From: Bacillus timonensis
GTDB taxonomy: Bacteria > Bacillota > Bacilli > Bacillales > Bacillaceae_L
Assembly (NCBI GenBank): GCA_020171895.1
Contig: JAIVAN010000004.1
Location: 310,001 to 374,000, forward strand
DNA length: 64,000 bases
Reading direction: 5' to 3'
The position numbers and the translations under genes were made by a program. Below the pieces are notes generated by a model. It worked only from the letters and a program-made list of their open reading frames with translations. It had not been told where the DNA came from and did no database searches. The stretch's first letter is position 1; each line of letters opens with the position of its first letter. Below, one piece after another: positions 35,465 through 46,594 of this stretch.

Positions 35465-37123
35465 ATGAAAAAAGCGGCATGGTTACTATTATGCTTAACA
35501 TTTGTAATGTCATTGTTCTTATCAGCTTGCTCAGGCGGCGACGATAAGACTAACGGCAAAACAGATGGCGAAAAGAAAGACGACGAAAACAAGCAAGAAG
35601 AGCAAAACAATGATCCTGTAGTTGGTGGAGACATCATCGTAGGTTCAATCGGTGCACCAACATTATTCAACCCATTATATTCAACTGATGCACCAAGTTC
35701 TGATATCGAAGGTTTCATCTACAACGGATTAGTATCTGGTGATACTGAATTCAATCCTGTAAATGACTTAGCTACAGACGTTCAAATGTCTGAAGACGGT
35801 TTAACTTTCACAGTTAAATTACGTGAAGATGTAAAATTCCATGATGGCGATGCATTTGATGCAGACGATGTTGTATTCACTTACAGCATTCCATTAAGCG
35901 AAGACTATGCTGGAGAGCGTAAATCTTCATTCGAAATGATTGAAAGTGTAACAAAATTAGATCAATATACTGTAGAATTCAAACTTAACAAAGTTGATGC
36001 TACATTTGCTTCTACTGGATTAAGCTTTGGTATCCTACCATCTCACATCCTTAAAGATGTTCCTATTGCTGACCTAGGTGAGCATGAGTTCAATACGAAA
36101 AGCCCAGTTGGTACTGGTCCATTCAAATTCCAAGAGTGGAAAGATGGCGAGTATGTAAAAGTTGTAGCTAACGAAGACTACTATGAAGGTCGTCCTTACT
36201 TAAATTCAATCACTTACAAAATCGTTCCAGACCAAAATGCTTTAATCGCACAATTACAAGCTGGTGACGTTCATTTCACTGAAGTACCTGGTACTGACAT
36301 TGAAACTGTTAAAGAATTCCCTGGTTTAAAAGTTGAGTCAGGTTTAAGCCTTTCTTATACTTACCTTGGATACAACGAAAAACTTGAAATGTTCCAAGAC
36401 AAAAAAGTACGTCAAGCTTTAACTCACGCTATTGACCGTAATGGTATCGTTGATGCTGTTATGAATGGTGACGGAGAAGTTGCTCACGTACCAGAAAGTC
36501 CACTATCTTGGGCTTATAACGATGATGTTCCTGTATTTGACTACGATCCAGAAAAAGCTAAAGCTATGCTTAAAGAAGCTGGATGGGAAGATACTGATGG
36601 AGACGGTTTCTTAGATAAAGATGGTAAGAAATTTGCATTCACTATCAAAACGAACCAAGGTAACAAAATCCGTGAAGACATCGTTGTTGTTCTTCAACAA
36701 CAATTTAAAGAAGTTGGAATCGAAGCTACTCCTGAAATCGTAGAATGGAGTGCATTCATTGAGCAAATCACAGCTCCTAACTGGAACTATGAAGCGCTTG
36801 TATTAGGTTGGAGCTTATCAACATTCCCTGACCTTTATGATATTTTCCACTCAAGTCAAATGGAAGCTGGTTTCAACTTTGTTCACTGGAGCAATGCTGA
36901 AGCTGACAAGTTAATGGAAGATGCTAGACAACTTCTAGATCGTGACGAGTACAAAAAGGCTTATGGCCAAATCTACAAACTTATTGCTGAAGAGCAACCA
37001 TATACTTTCTTATACTATCCAAATGCTCACCGCGTAATGCCTGAGAACCTTCAAGGTTACGAGTTCCACGCGAAGAGTGAATTCTATAACGTTCACAAAT
37101 GGTGGTTTAAGCCAGCTAACTAA
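35465..37123 (+). CDS. appA: Oligopeptide-binding lipoprotein AppA
   Basis: A 552-residue lipoprotein of the SBP family 5: signal peptide with lipobox LSACS (Cys about residue 22), an acidic/Lys linker, then the peptide-binding fold (DVKFHDGDAFDADDVVFTYS; KKVRQALTHAIDRNGIV). It captures peptides at the outer membrane surface for AppBC. The ATG at 35465 follows AGGGGGA; the in-frame ATG at 35447 lies upstream of that site. In B. subtilis 168 appA is frameshifted in the laboratory strain; here it is intact. Confidence 0.93.
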   Translation: MKKAAWLLLCLTFVMSLFLSACSGGDDKTNGKTDGEKKDDENKQEEQNNDPVVGGDIIVGSIGAPTLFNPLYSTDAPSSDIEGFIYNGLVSGDTEFNPVNDLATDVQMSEDGLTFTVKLREDVKFHDGDAFDADDVVFTYSIPLSEDYAGERKSSFEMIESVTKLDQYTVEFKLNKVDATFASTGLSFGILPSHILKDVPIADLGEHEFNTKSPVGTGPFKFQEWKDGEYVKVVANEDYYEGRPYLNSITYKIVPDQNALIAQLQAGDVHFTEVPGTDIETVKEFPGLKVESGLSLSYTYLGYNEKLEMFQDKKVRQALTHAIDRNGIVDAVMNGDGEVAHVPESPLSWAYNDDVPVFDYDPEKAKAMLKEAGWEDTDGDGFLDKDGKKFAFTIKTNQGNKIREDIVVVLQQQFKEVGIEATPEIVEWSAFIEQITAPNWNYEALVLGWSLSTFPDLYDIFHSSQMEAGFNFVHWSNAEADKLMEDARQLLDRDEYKKAYGQIYKLIAEEQPYTFLYYPNAHRVMPENLQGYEFHAKSEFYNVHKWWFKPAN

Positions 37124-37153
37124 TCAATTCTAACTAACAACTGAGTTATGACT

Positions 37154-37178
37154 GGGGAAGGGATTTTCCCTTCCCTTG
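37154..37178 (+). terminator. Intra-operon hairpin between appA and appB
   Basis: GGGGAAGGGA / TCCCTTCCC hairpin with a weak T tract (TTGTTCTTTG). It would give partial termination or protect the appA 3' end, so that the binding protein exceeds the permease. Confidence 0.7.
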
Positions 37179-37268
37179 TTCTTTGTTATCGAAAATTAAA
37201 CTAGTTAAATGACTATTTAACTTGTTATTAAATACATTAAATAATTTACTACAGAAGGAGAATAAGCT

Positions 37269-38219
37269 ATGGTAACCTATATCATTCGCCGTATTTTATT
37301 GGCTATTCCCTTATTACTTGGAATTACCATCCTATCATTTGCAATCGTAAAAATGGCTCCAGGTGGCCCGGGACAGTTATTAATGGATCCTACGCTAAAA
37401 CCTGAAGATATGATTAAATTTAAAGAGAAATACGGTTTAAACGACCCAGTTCATGTTCAATATTTCAAGTGGCTTGGAAACATGGTACAAGGTGATTTTG
37501 GTACTTCATTAGTACGTAAAGGTACTCCGGTAAGTGAACTTGTAATGAACCGTTTACCGAACACAATTTTATTAATGGTTGTTTCTACCTTACTAGCTGT
37601 TTTAATCTCCATTCCATTTGGAGTACTATCAGCAACCAAACCGTATTCTAAAACGGATTATTCAGTTACAATCACATCCTTCATTGGATTAGCAACACCA
37701 AACTTCTGGCTTGGGTTAATTCTAATCATGTTCTTCTCTGTAAAACTTGGTTGGTTCCCAACAGGTGGTACTCATACGCTGAATGCGCCATTTAGTATAT
37801 GGGATCGTTTGCACCATTTAATATTACCAGCATTTGTACTAGCTTCTGCTGACATGGCTGGATTAACACGTTTCACCCGTACAAGTATGTTAGAAGTAGT
37901 TAAGCAAGACTACATGAGAACAGCTCGTGCAAAAGGATTTAAAGAAAATAAAGTTATTTACAAGCATGGATTACGTAACGGTTTAATTCCTGTTATTACA
38001 ATCTTTGGTTTAATGTTACCAACATTCATTGGTGGAGCAGTAATCGTTGAGTCAGTATTTAGTTGGCCTGGAATTGGTAAGTTATTCTTTGATTCAGCCT
38101 TCCAACGTGATTATCCAGTAATTATGGCACTAACTGTTATTTCAGCGGTGTTCGTAGTTGTAGGTAACTTAATTGCTGACATCTTATATGCTGTTTTTGA
38201 TCCACGAATTGAGTATTAA
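37269..38219 (+). CDS. appB: Oligopeptide ABC permease AppB
   Basis: A 316-residue permease with six membrane helices, the [20 protein letters not shown] start usual for OppB/DppB, and the EAA loop [20 protein letters not shown] (about residues 207-226). It forms one half of the App peptide channel. GAAGGAGAA lies before the ATG. It follows the attenuator-like hairpin after appA and is 17 bases from appC. Confidence 0.93.
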   Translation: MVTYIIRRILLAIPLLLGITILSFAIVKMAPGGPGQLLMDPTLKPEDMIKFKEKYGLNDPVHVQYFKWLGNMVQGDFGTSLVRKGTPVSELVMNRLPNTILLMVVSTLLAVLISIPFGVLSATKPYSKTDYSVTITSFIGLATPNFWLGLILIMFFSVKLGWFPTGGTHTLNAPFSIWDRLHHLILPAFVLASADMAGLTRFTRTSMLEVVKQDYMRTARAKGFKENKVIYKHGLRNGLIPVITIFGLMLPTFIGGAVIVESVFSWPGIGKLFFDSAFQRDYPVIMALTVISAVFVVVGNLIADILYAVFDPRIEY

Positions 38220-38236
38220 AAAGGAGGAAGTTTTCG

Positions 38237-39151
38237 ATGGCACAACCTAATTTAACACCAGAAACTTCTAATGTAGCGTTAAACCAAGGTGTCAAAGCAA
38301 AAGCAGATACAATGACAAAAATTATCTTCTCTAAGTTTATTAAAAATAAGCTTGCAGTTATCGGAGCAATCTTTCTTTTTGTCATTATTTCCGCAGCGAT
38401 CTTTGCACCATTAATTGCACCATATACGTTTGAAGAACAAAAACTATTAGACAAATTAAAGCCACCTGGAGCAGAGTATTTATTAGGTGCAGATAGATAT
38501 GGTCGAGATATTTTAACACGATTATTGTTTGGAGCTAGAGTTTCATTATTAGTAGGATTTGCTTCAGTAGCAGGTGCCATTACAATTGGAACATTTATTG
38601 GAGCGATGGCTGGATATTTTGGTGGTAAAGTTGATGCAATATTAATGAGATTTGTAGATATTTTATTATCAATTCCATCAATCTTCTTACTAATCACTTT
38701 AGTTACAATCTTTAAACCAGGTGTTGATAAATTAATCATTATCTTCGCATTAACCGGTTGGATGGGTACAGCTCGTCTCGTTCGTGGTGAATTCTTATCA
38801 TTAAGAACGCGTGAATTCGTTCTAGCATCTCGTACAATTGGGACAAGAGCTTACAAAATTATCTTTTCTCATATTCTACCAAATGCGATGGGACCAATCA
38901 TTGTATCTGCAACGTTACAAATTGGTGGAGTAATTTTATCTGAATCAGCGTTAAGTTATTTAGGTCTAGGTATTCAACCACCGACACCAAGTTGGGGAAA
39001 TATGCTACAAGATGCACAGAACTTTACTGTCATGATAAAAGCATGGTGGTACCCATTATTCCCAGGATTAATGATCTTGTTAACAGTACTATCCTTTAAC
39101 TTCGTTGGAGACGGTTTACGTGACGCATTAGATCCAAAAGTAAATGAATAA
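38237..39151 (+). CDS. appC: Oligopeptide ABC permease AppC
   Basis: A 304-residue OppC-type permease: N-terminal [22 protein letters not shown] segment, six helices, EAA loop [18 protein letters not shown], and the C-terminal [17 protein letters not shown]. It is the second half of the App channel and the last gene of the operon. AAAGGAGGA precedes the ATG. Confidence 0.93.
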   Translation: MAQPNLTPETSNVALNQGVKAKADTMTKIIFSKFIKNKLAVIGAIFLFVIISAAIFAPLIAPYTFEEQKLLDKLKPPGAEYLLGADRYGRDILTRLLFGARVSLLVGFASVAGAITIGTFIGAMAGYFGGKVDAILMRFVDILLSIPSIFLLITLVTIFKPGVDKLIIIFALTGWMGTARLVRGEFLSLRTREFVLASRTIGTRAYKIIFSHILPNAMGPIIVSATLQIGGVILSESALSYLGLGIQPPTPSWGNMLQDAQNFTVMIKAWWYPLFPGLMILLTVLSFNFVGDGLRDALDPKVNE

Positions 39152-39162
39152 AGAAGTAGTCA

Positions 39163-39189
39163 AGAGCCAATCTTGGCTTTTCTTTTTGC
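39163..39189 (+). terminator. Terminator of the app operon
   Basis: AAGAGCCAA / TTGGCTTTT hairpin with a T-rich tail directly after appC. Confidence 0.75.
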
Positions 39190-39206
39190 TGTAAAACATA
39201 TTTTAT

Positions 39207-39257
39207 AAAAAATCTATCAATTTGGAGAGCAACTTTCCAGTTTGATAGATTTTTTTG
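39207..39257. terminator. Second hairpin after appC
   Basis: AAATCTATCAA / TTTGATAGATTT stem around a 20-base loop, followed by seven T residues. It is a back-up terminator, or protects against transcription from the repeat region. Confidence 0.65.
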
Positions 39258-39291
39258 CATTTATCGATATGAAAACTTATTCAAGTTTTGG

Positions 39292-39336
39292 AAACGAAGG
39301 TTAACAGCCATGGTCAGTGTTGTATTTCTAGAGTAG
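39292..39336 (+). repeat. Family A solo tail
   Basis: ACGAAGGTTAACAGCC followed by GTGTTGTATTTCTAGAGTAG is the right end of a family A element without its core, directly preceding full copy A4. Confidence 0.65.
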
Positions 39337-39585
39337 ATTTTCATGCAATATGGAATTACACCATGGCACATGAAAATATGCGACTGTTCCTTGAATGTTA
39401 GAATGTTGGACATTAGTATTTTTTCCGTGTTAATTGGAGTGTAACAACCGAGACTCCTGCGGGAATTGCGCTAGGCCCCTAACCCCACAGGCAAACCCGA
39501 GGAGGCTCAAGAAGAGCCCCGCGGAAAGCGAGAGTTCTGCAACGGAGAATAACACCCAAGTAGAGTTTCGTATTTTCACGGTAGA
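39337..39585 (+). repeat. Family A dispersed repeat, copy A4
   Basis: It starts with the AT-rich flank (CACCATGGCACATGAAAAT), then CCGAGACTCCTGCGGGAA, CCCCACAGGC, GAGGAGGCTCAAGAAGAG, CCCGCGGAAAGCGAGAG and CGTATTTTCACGGTAG. It is head-to-tail with A5. Confidence 0.85.
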
Positions 39586-39838
39586 CTACCATGCAATTTG
39601 AGAATTGCACCATGAAGGATGAAAATGTGTAATTGTTTCTTCAGTGCATTATAGAGTGTTGAATCCAAGTACTTCAGAAGTGTTAACCGAAGTGGAAGGA
39701 CCGAGACTCCTGCGGGAGATGCGCTGGACTGGAGACCCCACAGGCTAAGCCGAGGAGGCTCCAGGAGCGCCCCGCGGAAAGCGAGGTTCCTGCAACGAAG
39801 GTTAACACCCCACATAGAGCGTCGTATTTTCAGGATAG
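39586..39838 (+). repeat. Family A dispersed repeat, copy A5
   Basis: This copy follows A4 directly (unit length about 250 bases): GAATTGCACCATGAAGGATG flank, GGACCGAGACTCCTGCGGGA, GACCCCACAGGC, GAGGAGGCTCCAGGAGCG, CGCGGAAAGCGAGG and CGTATTTTCAGGATAG. It is closest to copy A6 at 48.7 kb (both have CTGGACTGGAGACCCCACAG). The following 170 bases hold no recognised feature. Confidence 0.87.
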
Positions 39839-40010
39839 CCTCACTTGAATTAATATCTCTTCTAATAAAAACAAAGTCATTATTACTCTTCCTGTTCATA
39901 CACTATTAATAAACAGGTTGGACAAGTAATGAGAGGAGGGAGTTATATTTTTTCTATAGGTATATTACGATTAGAAACTAGTTTCTTCTATAATATACAT
40001 TCCATCAACC

Positions 40011-40274
40011 ATGACAAAAACATCTAATAATAACCGTAGAAATAAATATAACGAATGCTTGATGATCTTTCGTCTTTTTCTATTCTTAATTGGCTTCGGT
40101 ATTTCCATCGTTGGAGGTATCAGTACGGTCGCATATCTAAACTTACTAACAACAGGGCACTCGTTTACTGAATATATAACATTTGTTAGTCATCGATTTG
40201 AATGCTATTTACTAGCTGTCGGCATCGCAATTATATGGTTAAGCATTTATTTTCCTTCCTCTTCCCAGGATTAA
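40011..40274 (+). CDS. Small two-TM membrane protein
   Basis: An 87-residue protein with a polar basic N-terminus (TKTSNNNRRNKYNE) and two hydrophobic helices at about residues 20-45 and 65-83, linked by LTTGHSFTEYITFVSHRFE. I recall a similar conserved Bacillus protein upstream of yjbA but cannot name a family. No ribosome site lies before the ATG; instead a TATAAT is about 19 bases upstream, so translation could be leaderless or use a non-standard start. Function unknown. Confidence 0.6.
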   Translation: MTKTSNNNRRNKYNECLMIFRLFLFLIGFGISIVGGISTVAYLNLLTTGHSFTEYITFVSHRFECYLLAVGIAIIWLSIYFPSSSQD

Positions 40275-40403
40275 CTCTTTACTACATTAGTAATCCAAAA
40301 GTTGGATTTTCTATCTTCAAGTAACAATTAAAGAATAAATTGGAATAAAAACTGTTAAGACTGCCAATACTGTTGAAAAACAGATGTGAAGTGAGGGGTA
40401 AGG

Positions 40404-41153
40404 ATGTTGTATCTTCATGATATTTGGGTGAACTGGTTTGAAGGTGAAGAAAATGGTTACAACGTTTGCCACTTCCATGAATGGCGTAAGGATGATAGTG
40501 TTGAACTTCTAGACCAAGTTCCATTACTAAGAGTAGATTCGATAATGTTCAATTATATTGAAAATGATTTAATGGAACTGCCAAGTCAACTGTTGAGTGA
40601 TGTACATAAAAAAGCGTATGTAAGAAAAAATCATGAACGGATACAAGTAGATTATTGCTTTGTTGTGACAGATGGCGTAGGAATTATCGCAGTGGATACA
40701 ATAGGCTACAATTTACCTATACGAAAAAGCCGCCTAATTCCAAGGCAAGAACAACTTGTGTATGACATGATTAAAGATCATGATCCAATCTCTTATACAT
40801 TTGATAAAAAGGGCATGGATAAATCTAAAGAATATCATATTCTTTCGCCATCTCCTTGGGAAATGGCTGGTTTAACAAGAAGAGAAAGACAATTGAAGCA
40901 ATTACTTTTTATGGCATTAGATCAATTACAAACGACTCAAAACGTTGCTGAAATTAGGTATTGGTATACGGAGTGGAACCCACTTAAATACAAAGAAATT
41001 CAACAAATGAATTTTCAACAAGTGTGGGAAGCATTATATGAAGAAACTCGTCATGGTTGGTCACAAAAACATGTACAATTATGTGAAAACTTAATAAAAG
41101 GACAACCGTTCTTTGAGAAGTTATGGGAAATAGAGCATGAATCTAGAGTGTAA
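40404..41153 (+). CDS. yjbA: UPF0736 family protein YjbA
   Basis: A 249-residue soluble protein with the YjbA start [20 protein letters not shown] and the [20 protein letters not shown] and [16 protein letters not shown] segments. It is a full-length orthologue of the B. subtilis protein located between app and trpS. The family (UPF0736) has no known function. GTGAGGGGTAAGG is upstream of the ATG. Confidence 0.88.
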   Translation: MLYLHDIWVNWFEGEENGYNVCHFHEWRKDDSVELLDQVPLLRVDSIMFNYIENDLMELPSQLLSDVHKKAYVRKNHERIQVDYCFVVTDGVGIIAVDTIGYNLPIRKSRLIPRQEQLVYDMIKDHDPISYTFDKKGMDKSKEYHILSPSPWEMAGLTRRERQLKQLLFMALDQLQTTQNVAEIRYWYTEWNPLKYKEIQQMNFQQVWEALYEETRHGWSQKHVQLCENLIKGQPFFEKLWEIEHESRV

Positions 41154-41161
41154 ATATAAAA

Positions 41162-41196
41162 AAGAATGTCCTTCTGAAGAGGACATTCTTTTTTTG
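41162..41196. terminator. Bidirectional terminator yjbA/trpS
   Basis: AAAGAATGTCCT / AGGACATTCTTT symmetric stem with flanking A and T tracts between convergent yjbA and trpS. Confidence 0.88.
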
Positions 41197-41229
41197 TGGA
41201 AAACATGTTTATTAAATACGACTTAACAT

Positions 41230-42231
<1,002 letters not shown>

Positions 42232-42265
42232 TTAATAGTTAAATTGCCTTTTTGGACAAAATAAA

Positions 42266-42510
42266 AAACCATTCGTCGCCTAATAAAAATAGGGACGAAT
42301 GGTTACCGCGTTGCCACCCTAGTTATTCTACAGTGCTAGCTGTAGAATCACTCAAACCTTAATAACGGGAGGTTAACCGTTAAAGGCCTACTGAAATTTC
42401 AGCCCAAATGCTCAAAAGTCCATTCCATATGTTCAGTTGTTTGTTTTCACCAACCACAAACTCTCTGTAAAACTGATTTCATATGTACTATTCTTTATCA
42501 TCGCTTACTT
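42266..42510 (-). promoter_or_regulatory. T-box riboswitch of trpS
   Basis: On the minus strand the leader contains a stem I region with TGG (Trp specifier) in GAATGGAC, the T-box sequence AGGGTGGCAACGCGG (complement of 42306-42320), and a terminator hairpin AACCATTCGTCCC / GGCGACGAATGGTT followed by six T residues (42266-42304). Uncharged tRNA-Trp would stabilise the antiterminator and allow trpS transcription. The specifier assignment is by eye. Confidence 0.92.
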
Positions 42511-42898
42511 TATTTTTTATTTAGTTTTTATTAATAATATTATAGTCTATTTATCGAGAATTACAAGCGATAGAATATATCGAATATTTAAATAGTCTGA
42601 AATAACAAATTTATTATACTAATGAAAATATTATTTTGTCGAATAAAAATTATTTTTGTAGAAATACGCATAAAACCGTTGATATAATGCACTATATAGA
42701 ATGTATACAAAAGAATAATATTATTCTAATGTAAGAAAATTACTTGCATTAAATTTTTAAACTTTTTATAATAAACGTAACAAACAAATATTTAACGAAA
42801 ATTTCACATTTACTTAATAATTTAAAGTGTTTTATGCAAACTACATATTAGTTTAGCTAATCAACATTAAATTATCTACTAATTAGATTTGTACACAA

Positions 42899-42964
42899 AA
42901 TTGTCAGATTATTACATGAATTTAGTTTGACTTTTATTACGGAAATGTGATGAAAACGTTTGCA
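42899..42964 (+). promoter_or_regulatory. CcpA cre-like and CodY-like sites upstream of oppA
   Basis: TGAAAACGTTTGCA at 42951-42964 is a near-palindromic cre-like element 35 bases before the oppA start, where CcpA would act as a roadblock. AATTGTCAGATTATT at 42899-42913 fits the CodY motif with three mismatches. The remaining AT-rich sequence from 42530 to 42898 shows no gene. Confidence 0.5.
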
Positions 42965-42998
42965 GTTTGTTTGTTAACTATTTTAGGGGGGTAAAACG

Positions 42999-44627
42999 AT
43001 GAATAACAAATATTCAATCATGATGAGCTTATTATTAGTCTTCTCACTTATTCTAGCTGCATGTGGAGCACCTGGTGCTGACAAAGATGATGCTGCAGAT
43101 AAAGGTGAAGGCGCTGCTGATAAGCCGCAAGAATTAAGAATTAACATTACATCAGAACCACCAACATTAAATCCAGGTCTTGCTAGTGACTCTACATCTG
43201 GACTAATCGCTAACCATGTATTTGAAGGGTTAACGCGTATTGGTCAAGACGGAAAGCCACAAGAAGCAATGGCTGAGAAAATTGACGTTTCAGAAGACGG
43301 TAAGACTTATACGTTCACATTACGTGATGCGAAATGGTCTAACGGTGATGCTGTTACAGCTCAAGACTTCGAATATGCTTGGAAATGGGTTCTTGATCCT
43401 GCTAACCAAGCTGACTATGCTTACCAAATCTATAGCCATGTATTAAATGCTAAAGAAGCATATGATGGAACAGTTTCTATGGATGAAGTTGGAATTAAAG
43501 CGCTAGACGAGAAAACTCTTGAAGTTTCTCTTAAAAACCCAACTCCTTTCTTCTTAGAATTAACTGCTTTCTATACGTATTTCCCTGTAAACAGCAAAAT
43601 TGCTCAAGAAAATGCTGACTGGGCAAAAGATGCTGGAGAAGCTTATGTATCAAATGGTCCATTCGTTCTAGCTTCTAAAGATTCTTCTAAACTTGTTTTA
43701 GAGAAAAATGAAAACTACTGGGATGCAGAAACAGTTAAATTAACGAAAATCTCAATCGACATGATTGAAGATGCTAATACAGAATTAAAAAGCTTCCAAA
43801 ACGGTGAGCTTGATTGGGCTGGAGCTCCAATGTCTGCTTTACCAACGGATGCAATTCCACAGTTAAGATCTGAAGGTAAACTTCAAACAAAAGTTATTGC
43901 AGGTACTTACTGGTACAAATTCAACACACTTAAAGCACCATTTGACAATGTAAATATCCGTAAAGCATTTGCTTATTCAATTAACCGTCAAGCAATTGTT
44001 GATAACATTACTCAAGGCGGTCAAATGCCAGCTATGGCTCTAGTACCACCTACAATGATTGAAGAAAACAAAGAAGGTTACTTCAAAGATAACGATTTAG
44101 AAAAAGCAAAAGAACATTTAGCACTAGGTCTTCAAGAATTAGGACTAACTGAACTTCCACCAATTACACTTTCATTCAATACATCTGAAGGTCACCAAAA
44201 GATTGCTCAAGCAATCCAAGATATGTGGAAACAAAATCTTGGTGTTGATGTAACAATTGAAAATGCTGAATGGGGAGTTTACTTAGATAAAGTAGACCAA
44301 GGAGATTTCCAAATCGCTCGTATGGGTTGGTTAGGAGACTTCAATGATCCTGTTAACTTCTTAGAGCTTTATACTGAGCCAGCTGGTAACAATGATACAG
44401 GTTGGACTAGCGAAGAATATAACAGCTTATTAGAACAAGCTGCGTCTGAAAGTGATCCTGCTGCACGTCTACAATTATTAAAAGATGCTGAGGAAATCAT
44501 TGTAAATGAGATGCCAGTTGCACCAATTTACTTCTACACTGAAAACTGGGTTCAAAATGAAAACCTTAAAGGTGTAGTAATATCTGGACTTGGAGATGCT
44601 CAATTTAAATGGGCACACTTCGAATAA
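42999..44627 (+). CDS. oppA: Oligopeptide-binding lipoprotein OppA
   Basis: A 542-residue SBP family 5 lipoprotein: signal peptide with lipobox LAACG (Cys about 21), an Asp/Lys/Ala-rich linker, then the binding fold (SEPPTLNPGLASDSTSG; KAFAYSINRQAIVDNIT). It binds peptides for OppBC import; in B. subtilis Opp also imports signalling peptides for sporulation and competence. AGGGGGGTAAAACG precedes the ATG. It is a distant paralogue of AppA. Confidence 0.94.
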   Translation: MNNKYSIMMSLLLVFSLILAACGAPGADKDDAADKGEGAADKPQELRINITSEPPTLNPGLASDSTSGLIANHVFEGLTRIGQDGKPQEAMAEKIDVSEDGKTYTFTLRDAKWSNGDAVTAQDFEYAWKWVLDPANQADYAYQIYSHVLNAKEAYDGTVSMDEVGIKALDEKTLEVSLKNPTPFFLELTAFYTYFPVNSKIAQENADWAKDAGEAYVSNGPFVLASKDSSKLVLEKNENYWDAETVKLTKISIDMIEDANTELKSFQNGELDWAGAPMSALPTDAIPQLRSEGKLQTKVIAGTYWYKFNTLKAPFDNVNIRKAFAYSINRQAIVDNITQGGQMPAMALVPPTMIEENKEGYFKDNDLEKAKEHLALGLQELGLTELPPITLSFNTSEGHQKIAQAIQDMWKQNLGVDVTIENAEWGVYLDKVDQGDFQIARMGWLGDFNDPVNFLELYTEPAGNNDTGWTSEEYNSLLEQAASESDPAARLQLLKDAEEIIVNEMPVAPIYFYTENWVQNENLKGVVISGLGDAQFKWAHFE

Positions 44628-44648
44628 TATATTAAATCTGTAACAAAG

Positions 44649-44685
44649 TAAGGTATATGAGATTTTCGCTCATATACCTTACTTT
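44649..44685 (+). terminator. Intra-operon hairpin between oppA and oppB
   Basis: AAGGTATATGAG / CTCATATACCTT 12-bp perfect stem with only a short T-containing tail. The position mirrors the hairpin between appA and appB and would raise OppA relative to the permease genes. Confidence 0.75.
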
Positions 44686-44725
44686 CTGATTACGAAACCT
44701 TTGCTAAAAATTGGAGGTGCTTCCA

Positions 44726-45661
44726 TTGTTTAAATATATTGGAAAACGCTTGCTGTATATGTTGCTTTCTTTAATATTAATTATTACAGCGACATTCTTT
44801 CTTATGAAAGCAGCACCAGGTGGACCTTTCCAAAAGGAAAAGGACTTACCACCTGAAATTGAAGCAGCGTTAAATGCACATTATGGATTAGATCAACCTA
44901 TTTACAAACAATATTTTGACTACTTAGTGTCCGTTGCAAAATGGGAACTTGGTCCGTCATTTAAGTACAAAGCAAAAACAGTAAACGAAATCATTAATGA
45001 AGGCTTTCCTGTCTCATTTTTCTTAGGTTTGGAAGCTATTTTCCTTGCGCTCGCTTTTGGAGTATTTTTAGGAATAATTGCAGCACTTTATCATAATAAA
45101 TGGCAGGATTATACCGCGATGATAATCGCTGTACTAGGTATATCTGTACCAAGCTTTATCTTTGCAACTGTTCTTCAATACTTTTTAGCCATCAAATTAG
45201 GATTATTTCCAATCGCAAGATGGGAATCTATTCAACATACAGTCCTTCCTGCTTTAGCACTAGCCTCTACGCCAATGGCTTTCATTGCCCGTCTAACGCG
45301 TTCAAGTATGTTAGAAGTTTTAAGTAATGACTACATTAAAACTGCAAAGGCAAAAGGATTATCACAAGGTGTTATTACTGTTCGACACACAATACGTAAT
45401 GCACTATTACCGGTCGTTTCTTATATGGGACCTCTAACTGCTGGTATATTAACAGGAAGTTTCGTTATCGAGAAGATTTTCGCGATCCCTGGTTTAGGTG
45501 ATGCCTTCGTAACGAGTATTACAAACCGTGATTACACAGTTATTATGGGTGTAACAGTTTTCTATAGTATTTTACTATTAATCTCAATCCTCCTTGTTGA
45601 TATCCTTTATGGACTCATAGATCCACGTATTAAGTTATCCGGTGGGAAGAAAGGAGCGTAA
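44726..45661 (+). CDS. oppB: Oligopeptide ABC permease OppB
   Basis: A 311-residue permease with six helices, [20 protein letters not shown] start, and EAA loop [21 protein letters not shown] place the start at the TTG at 44726, nine bases after TTGGAGG, which gives the usual OppB N-terminus; the upstream in-frame TTG at 44711 overlaps that ribosome site. It is followed three bases later by oppC. Confidence 0.92.
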   Translation: MFKYIGKRLLYMLLSLILIITATFFLMKAAPGGPFQKEKDLPPEIEAALNAHYGLDQPIYKQYFDYLVSVAKWELGPSFKYKAKTVNEIINEGFPVSFFLGLEAIFLALAFGVFLGIIAALYHNKWQDYTAMIIAVLGISVPSFIFATVLQYFLAIKLGLFPIARWESIQHTVLPALALASTPMAFIARLTRSSMLEVLSNDYIKTAKAKGLSQGVITVRHTIRNALLPVVSYMGPLTAGILTGSFVIEKIFAIPGLGDAFVTSITNRDYTVIMGVTVFYSILLLISILLVDILYGLIDPRIKLSGGKKGA

Positions 45662-45664
45662 ACA

Positions 45665-46582
45665 ATGCAACAAATTCCAAAAGAGTTATTTCAACCAGCT
45701 GCAATTGACCAAAAAGAAGCTGAACGAATTTCTAAGCCAAGCTTATCTTTTTGGAAAGATGTAACGATGCGTTTTAAAAAGAATAAATTAGCAATGTCAG
45801 GAATTGTTCTATTAGTTATCCTTTTGTTCATGGCAATTTTTGGACCATATATGACTGAATATGACTATCGTACAAATGACTTGATGAATACGAACAAGCC
45901 GCCATCATCTGAACACTGGTTCGGAACAGATGAACTTGGCCGTGATGTATTTACAAGAACATGGGAAGGCGCACGTATTTCGTTATTTATTGGACTATCT
46001 GCTGCTTTAATTGACTTAGCAATCGGAGTTATTTGGGGAGGAATCTCAGGCTTCAGAGGTGGAAGAACGGACGAAGTGATGATGAGATTTGCAGATATCC
46101 TTTGGGGTGTTCCTTACTTACTCTTAGTTATCCTACTTATGGTTGTGTTAGAACAAGGTTTAGGAACAATGATTCTAGCGATGACGATTACAGGTTGGAT
46201 AAACATGGCACGTATCGTTCGTGGACAAGTATTACAGCTTAAGCACCAAGAATACGTATTGGCTGCTCAAACTTTAGGTGCAAGTGTAACTCGTATAATG
46301 GGGAAACATTTAATCCCTAATACTATGGGCCCGATTTTAGTAACAATGACATTAACAATCCCTTCAGCTATTTTTACTGAGGCATTTTTAAGTTATTTAG
46401 GTCTTGGTGTACCAGTACCTTTAGCAAGTTGGGGAACAATGGCTTCTGAGGGTCTACCGGCATTTGAATATTATCCATGGCGTTTATTCTTCCCAGCAAC
46501 ATTAATCTGTTTAACTATTTTTGCGTTTAATGTAATTGGAGATGGACTTCGTGATGCATTAGACCCAAGACTACGTAAGTAG
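45665..46582 (+). CDS. oppC: Oligopeptide ABC permease OppC
   Basis: A 305-residue OppC permease: long cytosolic N-terminus (about 40 residues), WFGTDELGRDVFTRTWEGAR, six helices, EAA loop KHQEYVLAAQTLGASVTRIM, and [19 protein letters not shown]-like C-terminus. It pairs with OppB. GAAAGGAGCG lies at the oppB end ahead of the ATG, so the two are tightly coupled. Confidence 0.93.
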   Translation: MQQIPKELFQPAAIDQKEAERISKPSLSFWKDVTMRFKKNKLAMSGIVLLVILLFMAIFGPYMTEYDYRTNDLMNTNKPPSSEHWFGTDELGRDVFTRTWEGARISLFIGLSAALIDLAIGVIWGGISGFRGGRTDEVMMRFADILWGVPYLLLVILLMVVLEQGLGTMILAMTITGWINMARIVRGQVLQLKHQEYVLAAQTLGASVTRIMGKHLIPNTMGPILVTMTLTIPSAIFTEAFLSYLGLGVPVPLASWGTMASEGLPAFEYYPWRLFFPATLICLTIFAFNVIGDGLRDALDPRLRK

Positions 46583-46594
46583 GGAGTGAGAGAT

